This document shows positions 22,501 to 28,456 of a stretch of DNA of 28,456 nt, in pieces. Within the stretch, counting starts at the first letter, position 1. Each line of letters begins with the position of its first letter. The notes beneath the pieces are model-generated. The model was not told the DNA's origin. It did not search any database and saw only the letters and a program-made list of their open reading frames with translations. The DNA is from JAAFIM01 sp964467315 (GTDB lineage: Bacteria; Bacteroidota; Bacteroidia; Chitinophagales; Saprospiraceae). The stretch spans positions 1 through 28,456 of the forward strand of contig CAYXSA010000056.1 of NCBI GenBank assembly GCA_964467315.1, given 5' to 3'. The translations under genes were made by a program, and so were the position numbers.

Positions 22501-24427
22501 CTTCCTCAAATCTATAAACTTGCAGCGGTTCACAAAAGCGCTGCATCGTGTCCGTTGTATAGAGTTCAAAATCTTGGTATAGGGGCAGATTTGGGAAAGT
22601 AAAAGCCCCCAGCGCATTGCTGCGGGTGCTATATACGCCGTATTTTTCGCTTTTTGCGATAATTTCTACATTTGCAAGGGGCCGCCTTTTGCCGTCCAGC
22701 ACTGTGCCGCCCACGATGCCCCTTTCGGCTTCAAATGCTCTTGTGGGCAGCTGATTTTTTTGCACCTGCTCCCAGCTAAAGCCGCGCCAGCCCTGCGTTA
22801 GCAAAAGATTATCCAAAGCGCGGGCGCGCTGAATCTCGGGCAGCAGTCGATTGGGGTCGCTTTCGCTATCGAAATAAAAATTTGGCTCCTCTATCCTGCC
22901 CCGCAGTTCGCTTTGCAGCAAAAGCGAAGAAAGTATATGCCCCTGCTTATCGTCGGCAAAGGTCAACAAATTATCATCGGCTACAGAGAGCGAAAAGACC
23001 CCTTCTACGGGTCTATCCTGTTCGTCTTTGACTTCGATGCGCATTTTTACCTGCTCGCGGGGTAGGTACTGCTCGTATTCGGTTTTGACGGATATTTTTA
23101 GCTGTTTGTGCGCATTGGCGAAAATCAAGCGCTCGGCGCGGGGCATTTTTTGGCTGTCGAATAGGCTGATTTGCGCGATGCCGATGGGAAATGTCCCCGT
23201 CGGTATGCTTAAGGCGTTTTTGCCCGCTTTTGCCTGCAAAGCCTGCGAATAAACGACTCTACCCCCGTTTTGAGCTATCAAATAAACTTCCTCTGCGCGG
23301 GGGCTGATAAGCTCTAAGACGATATTTTCGGCGTTCTGCTGCTGCACTTGCAAAGCGTAGGCATTCAATTCGGGCTTGGGAAGCGGGTATGTTTTTTTGC
23401 CCTCGCCGCTGCGAATTTCTGCCCTGTAGGTTTCGCCTGCTTGGGTATGTAGTAGGAGCCTGCCCATGCCCTGATGATAAGAACGGAAGGTTGCTACAGT
23501 CTTGCCTTTGGAGTCCAAAATGCTGCCTTCTACGTCCGTCGGCTCGCCCTGTTCGTTGAGCGCTTTGAAACCGATGCAATTTTCTTCATTGGCAATCAGC
23601 GTGCCGCCTTCGGGGAAAAATTGGAGGTCTACGCCGCTTGTGAGCAGGGGCAGGCTGCGCGCGATGCTTTCCGTCTGCTTTTCGTAGGGCACGAGCACAT
23701 TGAGCAGGGCGCTAGAATGGGGCAGGGGCTGGGGCAAAATGTAGGCAATCCGCGCCCGCCCTTGCGCATCGGTTTTGGTCTTTAGGCGCGCCGTTTCCGT
23801 GTCTGCAAAAGAGATAACATATTCTATTTCTTGCTGCGCAAGCGGCTGTTTATCGAGTTTTTGAAGATTTAGGAAGGCGACTACCTCCTCGCCTGCCGTA
23901 TAACCTTTTCGCTCAAATTCGAGCTGCATCAGCAGGCGGGGCAGTACAGGCGCGTGCAGGGTGATTTCGCGCTCATAATGCAAACTGTCGCTATTTTGCT
24001 GCCATTTGGTATAAGCGCGCAGCTTATAGATGCCGCCTTTTTGCTTTGCCGCAAGCCGAAAATCGCCCGCCGCCTGCCCGTATTCGGCGAGCAAAATGCT
24101 GCTTTCCACGACACTGCCTTTAGGGTCGATAAGCTCCACATATACGAGTCGACTTTGCGCAGGCGAAAGGTCGCGCGCATCGCGTATATAGACCGAAAAC
24201 CAAACCGTTTCCCCCGCACGATACAGGCTTTTGTCGCTGTGGATATAGGTTTTTTCCGCCGCCCAATCGCGGGCAAAAACGTCCAACTTTGCTTTTAAAT
24301 TCTGCAAAAAAGGATGGTCAGAGAGCGGCTCTGGAGGCTCAAAATCAAAAGCCCGCGAAGCATTCAACGCCAACAAAAAAAAAGCAAGCAAGGGCAGGGC
24401 AGATTTACCTAAGTTCTTGTAATTCAT
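19574..24427 (-). CDS. Alpha-2-macroglobulin-type protein with thioester
   Basis: A 1617-residue exported protein of the bacterial macroglobulin family, which traps proteases or acts in envelope defence. Signal peptide 1-26 (LPLLAFFLLALNASRA). An MG/MG2 region begins near 45 (AEKTYIHSDKSLYRAGETVWFSVYI, the family hallmark). Two carboxypeptidase-regulatory-like modules sit in the middle (GGTVLDGKRRPLANVEI and SGIVLDSKGKPAEKAQV). A twelve-proline run (827-838) precedes an acidic linker; then comes the bait/MG7 part (TTLYWNPQLRTNAQGIAEVSF). The thioester motif PTGCFEQ has its Cys at 1153, followed by the alpha-helical thioester domain (GGFEWYGRDPANEAITAYGL). The regulatory-module insertion is typical of Bacteroidota. 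The start at 24427 is preferred to 24457 as it puts the signal peptide at the N-terminus. No pbpC-like partner is adjacent. Confidence 0.93.
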   Translation of the reverse strand: MNYKNLGKSALPLLAFFLLALNASRAFDFEPPEPLSDHPFLQNLKAKLDVFARDWAAEKTYIHSDKSLYRAGETVWFSVYIRDARDLSPAQSRLVYVELIDPKGSVVESSILLAEYGQAAGDFRLAAKQKGGIYKLRAYTKWQQNSDSLHYEREITLHAPVLPRLLMQLEFERKGYTAGEEVVAFLNLQKLDKQPLAQQEIEYVISFADTETARLKTKTDAQGRARIAYILPQPLPHSSALLNVLVPYEKQTESIARSLPLLTSGVDLQFFPEGGTLIANEENCIGFKALNEQGEPTDVEGSILDSKGKTVATFRSYHQGMGRLLLHTQAGETYRAEIRSGEGKKTYPLPKPELNAYALQVQQQNAENIVLELISPRAEEVYLIAQNGGRVVYSQALQAKAGKNALSIPTGTFPIGIAQISLFDSQKMPRAERLIFANAHKQLKISVKTEYEQYLPREQVKMRIEVKDEQDRPVEGVFSLSVADDNLLTFADDKQGHILSSLLLQSELRGRIEEPNFYFDSESDPNRLLPEIQRARALDNLLLTQGWRGFSWEQVQKNQLPTRAFEAERGIVGGTVLDGKRRPLANVEIIAKSEKYGVYSTRSNALGAFTFPNLPLYQDFELYTTDTMQRFCEPLQVYRFEEDIRLYALRKRHISGIVLDSKGKPAEKAQVYNAQTGKYISTNERGEFSFATLEDRLNNSIHAVDSAGSASSESESFLNQPDSLPLIIRMQPYRGATITYTYSDGRKVTKPAPNVNRSVIPQSDPSNSCTILAEEIEKLATRNISAIAAQKTGTTAKDKGKERPARPTKEAREAAKELIYDYYTHLPPPPPPPPPPPPSLFIILDEAIEEKVVTMDEMNEADEDKNAARAAADPNPISETEREQRLREAIEQAVAQRDRTDEQWGDEYEYATTNYTLTRKFYAPKYEKLADENTLRDDFRTTLYWNPQLRTNAQGIAEVSFFNSDALSQFRVSVEGCGMRGGLGRGEYKYFTQQPLQLSAKLPEELLCGDLLRIPLTLSNNTTDTIKGQLKIALPKCLNWTKAPLATLSIAPKSSATIYIECEALSQAGSGEILAFFSADKLSDRIALPIRSRPRGFPQQEVYNSNEEREQSFDIEIPAYTEGSLNANLRIYPNDLEEILAGAESMLRMPTGCFEQTSSSNYPNVLALQLMRTSPKMDKAKEKRIQEYLQAGYERLAGYECPKGGFEWYGRDPANEAITAYGLMQFVEMRKVYEGVSDALIERTTKWLLSQRDGAGGWKINPENLPSWSTGAPAQAYISWAMTEIGKGKEIKQEIAAAAQAAEANQDPYQLALIALIYQNIDKRAESERFLTLLLATQNADGSFMGKSSSVTQSTGNSLRVETSALAALALLKSEKSRSRATKTIAFLKSSKGYYGYGSTQGTVLTLKAFVEFAKNGIKEPQKGAIVVLIEGKEAQRIDLSAVYAATIPLKGLKVGKNRVSIRREGLKEAIAHDLTVSYTTNAPKANSACALSLACALSNSSTKAGETLNFSAKIRNSSPDKSAEMVIAQIGIPAGLSLQHWQLKELQKRQIFDYYELHEGALILHFRRLQAGEEKSLNLALKADISGTYEAAASCTYAYYTQELRAWAQPTRVVIQ
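21914..21949. repeat. Trinucleotide tract encoding twelve prolines
   Basis: An uninterrupted run of CCG/CCA codons on the minus strand (GGC/GGT on the plus strand) encodes residues 827-838 of the macroglobulin-type protein. Mixed codons make slippage less likely than in a pure repeat, but length changes would stay in frame. It probably acts as a stiff spacer between the regulatory modules and the bait/thioester half. Confidence 0.9.
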
Positions 24428-24648
24428 GTGCTTGGAGTTTAATAAAAGTGCTAACAATATAGAGATTTTTCCCAGACAAAGCGGCTAAAAATGCCCGCAC
24501 AAAAAAGATTTTGCTATAAAAAGGCTAATTTTGCCGCCGCCCATACACAAGTGCCCCCGTTTTTTACATAAACGAGCGCCGCCAAAAGTAACGGAAGGGC
24601 GGGTTCCTGCGTTTTAGCGCTGTATCCTTTTATCAAGGGACTTTTTTT

Positions 24649-24802
24649 GGGCGTGCCCGCCGCGCACCCCCCCGCGCCTGCGGCGCTTCCCCCCTTGAAA
24701 GGGGGGAGCAGGCGCGGCGGTCGGGCTATCCGTTGCGAGCCGTAGCACGGCGTGCTTACGCACTTGTGCCATGCTACGGCTCTACACTGCTATCCCTCAC
24801 GC
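24649..24802 (-). repeat. Dispersed three-way-junction element, copy 9
   Basis: On the minus strand: GCGTGAGGGATAG, arm 2 with the two halves of the AGCCGTAGCA/TGCTACGGCT palindrome separated by a GGCACAAGTGC...GCACGCC-type inserted hairpin, ATAGCCCGA, a long arm 3 closed by CCGCCGCGC/GCGCGGCGG with an inner CCCCCCTTTCAAGGGGGG hairpin, GGGCACGCCC and an A-run. Arm 3 is nearly identical to that of copy 10, while arm 2 is of a different type. Confidence 0.88.
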
Positions 24803-24852
24803 TTTTCCAACGGTATCGGATGCATCGAAGTCGTTGCCCTTGAATTTGCTTT

Positions 24853-24991
24853 GCGTGAGGGATAGGAGCGAAACCAGCAAAGCGCGCAGCGCTGAAGCTG
24901 ATGTAGCGCATAGCCCGACCGCCGCGCCTGCTCCCCCCTTTCAAGGGGGGAAGCGCCGCAGGCGCGGGGGGGGGGCGCGGCGGGCACGCCC
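24853..24991 (+). repeat. Dispersed three-way-junction element, copy 10
   Basis: GCGTGAGGGATAG at 24853, arm 2 of the AGCG-AACCAGC...GCTGATG type, ATAGCCCGA at about 24911, arm 3 closed by CCGCCGCGC/GCGCGGCGG with the CCCCCCTTTCAAGGGGGG inner hairpin, GGGCACGCCC to 24991 and AAAAAAA. The surface-protein start codon follows 75 bp later. It is inverted relative to copy 9, and a poly-G run in arm 3 (from about 24966) differs in length from copy 9. Confidence 0.88.
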
Positions 24992-25065
24992 AAAAAAATT
25001 AAACCATTGTCGCCCTCGACTGTCTATAAGAAACGCACTATATTAGAAACCAAGCTGTTTTGATT

Positions 25066-28000
25066 ATGAACCGAACAATTTACACTGCTTTTTTGCGCTC
25101 TATGCTGCTGCTTTTAGGCACCGCGAGCGCCTTATTTGCGCACAATGCGCCTAATCTACACCGCGACGGTTTTGTAGAAAACAAAGGACAGTTGCTCGAC
25201 CAAAATTTTCGCCCAAATCCTGCCGTTTTGTACCTGCATAGCGGCGTGGGCGTAAATACGCAGTTGCGCCAAACGGGCTTTAGCTACGATGTTTTTACGC
25301 GTGTAGAGCCTAAAAATGCGCAAGACAAGCGCCTCGCTACCGTACATCGCATCGACATAGAATTGCTGGGCGCAAACCCGCAGGCATTCATTGAGGCGAG
25401 CGGCAAAAGTCGGGAATATCTCAACTATTTCAACGAGTACGGCGCGTTTGAGGGCGTACACGCTTACAGCGAAGTTTTGTATAAAAATATCTACCCGCGC
25501 ATAGATTTGCAATTTTTGCTCTCCGAAAAAGGCGGGCTAAAGTATAATTTTATCCTGCACAAGGGCGCTAAAATCGAAGATATTCGCCTACAATACAAAA
25601 ATGCGCCCAGCGATTTGACAGCAGCAGGCAATATACGCATAAGTACGGAGGAGGGCGAATTGCAGGAGCGCATACCCCTGTCTTTCATCCAAGAAACGGG
25701 CGAAAAAATCAGCGTGCAATACCGCGAAATCGAGCCTAATGTTTTCGGCTTTGCGGCAGAAATCCCAACAAAAGGCACGCTCATTATCGACCCTTTGCCT
25801 GACCGCGTTTGGGGTACTTATTACGGTGCTGCGGGCAGCGGCTTGACGGGCAATGACGAGATTTACGACTTTGCGACCAACTACGCCAACAGCGGCTTTT
25901 TTATCATGGGGCGCACGACCTCGACGAGCAATATCGCTACCGCAGGCGCTTTCCAAACGGCGATAGTTTCGACTGAAGACCTTTTTGTGGCTTCCATGAA
26001 CCCCAACGGTACGCGCCAATGGGGCACTTATTACGGCGGCGCAAGCACGCCAGAGCAGGGCGGTGGCATAGATGCCGATGCTTTCGGCAATGTATATATG
26101 GCGACGACCGTAGGCAGCGACGGTTTGGGCACAGTGGGCGCGCATCAGACGACGCGCTACGCAGTGGATATGATGGTTGTAAAATTTAATTCGGCGGGTG
26201 CGCGTCAGTGGTCGACCTACTACGGCGGTGGCGGAGCAGACGAGGCTGTAGTACCGGCCTCTGTAGGTGGACACGCCAATAGCATTGCCGTAAATTTGTT
26301 GGGTACATCGGTGTTTATCGTGGGTACTACGACCAGCCCCAACCTCATACATACAAGTTTTGCGCATCAGACGGCTATTGGCTCTGCAGGTACAAAAGAT
26401 GCTTTCGCGGCGCGGCTGAATGCGAGTGATGGCACGCGAGTTTGGGGTACTTACTACGGCGGCACCAGCATAGATGAGGGTTTGGGCATAACTTTAGGTC
26501 AAAACGATACGGTGTATATCTGCGGACGCAGCTTGAGCGCGACAGGCATTGCTTCGGTGGGCGCTTACGATACGGCTTTGGGCGGAACGAATGATGGCTT
26601 TATCGCCAAACTCAATCCCAATAACGGTACACGCTCTTGGGGCACTTACTACGGCGGCGGCGCTATAGACGACCTTTATGCTATAGCTATAGACGGCAGT
26701 CAAAATGTTATTGCGGTTGGTTTTACGACAAGTACGACCTCGATAGCTTCTGCGAGCGGTGTACATCAATCTGCTTTAGGTGGCGGCTCTGGACGCGATG
26801 CCTATATTGTGAAATTTACTAGACAGGGCGGGCGCGTTTGGGGAACTTATTTCGGAGGGACTTCGACGGACGAGGCTTATGATATAGCGTACAATAATGG
26901 CGGCATTTTTATCACGGGGCGAACTGCTAGCCTCACAGGTATTGCTACCGCCAATGCCTTTCAGGAAACAAAAGTTAGCGCTGATGACGATGCTTTTGTC
27001 GCAAAATTTAACGATAATGGGGGCTTATTGTGGGCGACTTATTACGGCGGCATAGACGGGGAAATAGGGCAGGGCATCGGTTTTGATGTTGATGGTTTTT
27101 TGTATGTGGCAGGCTCAACACTGAGTAGCACAGGCATCGCTACAGCGGGTACACATCAAACAACCTACGGAGGTGTAGCTGGTATTTATGACGGCTTTAT
27201 TGCCAAATTTTCAGAATGCAGTGTGGCGGCTTCCATTAGCGGCTTCAATAATGCTACTTGTGCAGGTAATGACGGCAATGCTACTGCTTTAGGCAGTAAC
27301 GGCAGCAGCCCCTACAACTATTTATGGTCTGCGGGCGCGCAAACGAATGCTACCGCTACGGCGCTTTCGGCGGGCGTGCATACAGTTACAATTACCGATG
27401 CAGCGGGCTGCACGGCGCAAGCAAGCGTAACGATTACTGCCCCCGCAAACACTATCACGGCAACGGCATCCTCTACTAACGTTAGCTGCAATGGCGGTTT
27501 GAACGGTACGGCTACGGTAGCTGTTAGCGGCGGCAACACGCCTTATACTTATTTGTGGACAGGCGGCTTGACTACCGCGACTATCACAGGGCGCAGCGCA
27601 GGCACTTACAATGTAACGGTAACGGATAATGCGGGTTGTACGGCTGTTCGTAGCACGACGATCAGCCAGCCCAGCGCCATCACGGCAACGGCATCCTCTA
27701 CCAACGTTAGCTGCTTTGGCGGCTCGAACGGCACGGCAACAGTCGCCGTTAGCGGTGGCACTTCGCCTTATACCTATCTGTGGACGGGCGGTTTGACAAC
27801 TGCCACTATCACAGGACGCAGCGCGGGCACTTACAATGTAACGGTAACGGATAATGCGGGTTGTACGGCTGTTCGTAGCACGACGATCAGCCAGCCGAGC
27901 GCCATCACGGCAACGGCATCCTCTACCAATGTTAGCTGCTTCGGCGGTACAAACGGCACGGCAACAGTCGCCGTCAGTGGTGGCACTTCGCCTTATACCT

Positions 28001-28456
28001 ATCTGTGGACAGGCGGTTTGACTACCGCGACTATCACAGGGCGCAGCGCAGGCACTTACAATGTAACGGTAACGGATAATGCGGGTTGTACGGCTGTTCG
28101 TAGCACGACGATCAGCCAGCCGAGCGCCATCACGGCAACGGCATCCTCTACCAATGTTAGCTGCTTCGGCGGTACAAACGGCACGGCAACAGTCGCCGTT
28201 AGCGGTGGCACTTCGCCTTATACCTATCTGTGGACGGGCGGCTTAACTACTGCTACTATCACAGGACGCACAGCAGGCACTTACAATGTAACCGTAACGG
28301 ATAATGCGGGTTGTACGGCTGTTCGTAGCACGACGATCAGCCAGCCCAGCGCCATCACGGCAACGGCATCCTCTACCAACGTTAGCTGCTTTGGCGGCTC
28401 GAACGGCACGGCAACAGTCGCCGTTAGCGGTGGCACTTCGCCTTATACCTATCTGT
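25066..28456 (+). CDS. Secreted beta-propeller/SprB-repeat surface protein (partial)
   Basis: An open frame of at least 1130 codons, cut by the window edge. Signal peptide about 1-25 (MLLLLGTASALFA). An N-terminal DUF7948-like domain (about 30-245) starts HRDGFVENKGQL and has KNIYPRIDLQF. Then seven SBBP-type repeats (about 248-718), each with an R-x-W-(G/S)-T-Y-(Y/F)-G(G) strand, which should close into a seven-bladed beta propeller. From residue about 720 follow SprB-type repeats: one diverged, then near-identical 75-residue units containing VSCFGG.NGTATVAVSGGTSPYTYLWTGG and NVTVTDNAGCT. In gliding Bacteroidota, SprB-repeat proteins are cell-surface adhesins exported by the type IX system; the expected C-terminal secretion domain lies beyond the window. 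ATG 25066 directly precedes the signal peptide. Confidence 0.93.
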   Translation, partial: MNRTIYTAFLRSMLLLLGTASALFAHNAPNLHRDGFVENKGQLLDQNFRPNPAVLYLHSGVGVNTQLRQTGFSYDVFTRVEPKNAQDKRLATVHRIDIELLGANPQAFIEASGKSREYLNYFNEYGAFEGVHAYSEVLYKNIYPRIDLQFLLSEKGGLKYNFILHKGAKIEDIRLQYKNAPSDLTAAGNIRISTEEGELQERIPLSFIQETGEKISVQYREIEPNVFGFAAEIPTKGTLIIDPLPDRVWGTYYGAAGSGLTGNDEIYDFATNYANSGFFIMGRTTSTSNIATAGAFQTAIVSTEDLFVASMNPNGTRQWGTYYGGASTPEQGGGIDADAFGNVYMATTVGSDGLGTVGAHQTTRYAVDMMVVKFNSAGARQWSTYYGGGGADEAVVPASVGGHANSIAVNLLGTSVFIVGTTTSPNLIHTSFAHQTAIGSAGTKDAFAARLNASDGTRVWGTYYGGTSIDEGLGITLGQNDTVYICGRSLSATGIASVGAYDTALGGTNDGFIAKLNPNNGTRSWGTYYGGGAIDDLYAIAIDGSQNVIAVGFTTSTTSIASASGVHQSALGGGSGRDAYIVKFTRQGGRVWGTYFGGTSTDEAYDIAYNNGGIFITGRTASLTGIATANAFQETKVSADDDAFVAKFNDNGGLLWATYYGGIDGEIGQGIGFDVDGFLYVAGSTLSSTGIATAGTHQTTYGGVAGIYDGFIAKFSECSVAASISGFNNATCAGNDGNATALGSNGSSPYNYLWSAGAQTNATATALSAGVHTVTITDAAGCTAQASVTITAPANTITATASSTNVSCNGGLNGTATVAVSGGNTPYTYLWTGGLTTATITGRSAGTYNVTVTDNAGCTAVRSTTISQPSAITATASSTNVSCFGGSNGTATVAVSGGTSPYTYLWTGGLTTATITGRSAGTYNVTVTDNAGCTAVRSTTISQPSAITATASSTNVSCFGGTNGTATVAVSGGTSPYTYLWTGGLTTATITGRSAGTYNVTVTDNAGCTAVRSTTISQPSAITATASSTNVSCFGGTNGTATVAVSGGTSPYTYLWTGGLTTATITGRTAGTYNVTVTDNAGCTAVRSTTISQPSAITATASSTNVSCFGGSNGTATVAVSGGTSPYTYL
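27454..28456 (+). repeat. 225-bp tandem repeats (SprB units)
   Basis: Units begin at 27454, 27679, 27904, 28129 and 28354, an exact 225-bp (75-codon) period; the fifth is cut by the window end. The first unit differs at several sites (for example CNGGLNGTA instead of CFGGSNGTA), while the later units differ from one another by only a few mostly synonymous changes. This points to recent amplification or gene conversion. The preceding 228 bp encode a more diverged unit of the same fold. Confidence 0.95.

Larger units (their letters stand above)
24428..25065. other. Divergent intergenic region with two inverted elements
   Basis: 638 bp between two divergent large genes. The first 220 bp are ordinary A+T-richer sequence in which I see no clear promoter, though TTTG...TATATTGT upstream of 24427 is a weak candidate with a short spacer. 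Element copies 9 and 10 follow in inverted orientation around a 50-bp spacer (24803-24852). The final 75 bp lead into the surface-protein gene. No gene is seen. Confidence 0.7.

Noticed and set aside
20253..24298. Several plus-strand open frames inside the macroglobulin-type gene
   Set aside because: All are opposite-strand shadows of a continuous 1617-codon gene with conserved domains over its entire length.
27454..28456. CRISPR array
   Set aside because: The repeats are 225 bp, contiguous and in frame within one coding sequence, with no spacers.
1..28456. tRNA, rRNA or transposase genes
   Set aside because: I looked for tRNA-like cloverleaf and CCA ends, rRNA sequence and DDE or tyrosine transposase motifs and found none in the window.

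Overview
The window looks like a chromosomal segment from a member of the Bacteroidota, probably a gliding or cytophaga-like marine or environmental lineage; I would not go below phylum with confidence. The evidence is an SBBP/SprB-repeat surface protein, a DUF4783 protein, a PASTA-RluA gene pair, secreted proteins with typical Bacteroidota domain sets, no clear Shine-Dalgarno sequences, and one good Bacteroidota-type promoter (TTTG, 22 bp, TAACTTTG) at 10049-10082. Coding density is ordinary and most genes lie on the minus strand. The exceptions are the RsmF-like methyltransferase at 11807 and the large surface protein that starts at 25066 and runs off the right edge.

Layout from left to right: a secreted coiled-coil protein of unknown function (162-1379, -); an HSL-type alpha/beta hydrolase (1592-2527, -); a PreT/GltD-like Fe-S flavin oxidoreductase (2680-3978, -); a lower-GC two-gene cassette of a 128-aa unknown protein and an AIPR-family protein with a nuclease-like N-terminus (4270-6493, -), probably phage defence; a probable operon PASTA protein > RluA pseudouridine synthase > DUF4783 protein > peptidase T (6691-10024, -); a DUF4349 lipoprotein (10401-11450, -); an RsmF-like rRNA m5C methyltransferase (11807-13234, +); a secreted papain-like protease (13312-14769, -); a caspase-like TPR protein (15016-17277, -); an OmpA-family lipoprotein (17467-18543, -); a SHOCT-DUF4870 membrane protein (18750-19397, -); a 1617-residue alpha-2-macroglobulin-type protein with a thioester motif (19574-24427, -); and the beta-propeller/SprB-repeat surface protein (25066 to the end, +). 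The right half is therefore mainly envelope and secreted functions.

The most unusual feature is non-coding. Ten copies of one modular, highly structured element of about 80-160 bp sit between genes (1430, 4029, 6537, 10114, 11621, 14887, 18608, 19486, 24649 and 24853). Each has the plan GCGTG-A-GGGATAG-[hairpin arm 2]-ATAGCCC-GA-[hairpin arm 3]-GCACGCC-A-run. GCGTG can pair with CACGC and GGG with CCC, giving a three-way junction. The arms differ greatly in sequence between copies but stay self-complementary, and the same arm sequences reappear in other copies or in the other arm position. Six copies often carry a further hairpin just upstream. I do not recognise this as a named element. It is the best candidate here for something undescribed, either a dispersed structured RNA or a REP/MITE-like non-autonomous mobile element. 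A second repeat class, 7-bp tandem repeats, sits exactly at gene starts and stops and includes a perfect 32-bp inverted repeat at 10297-10406.
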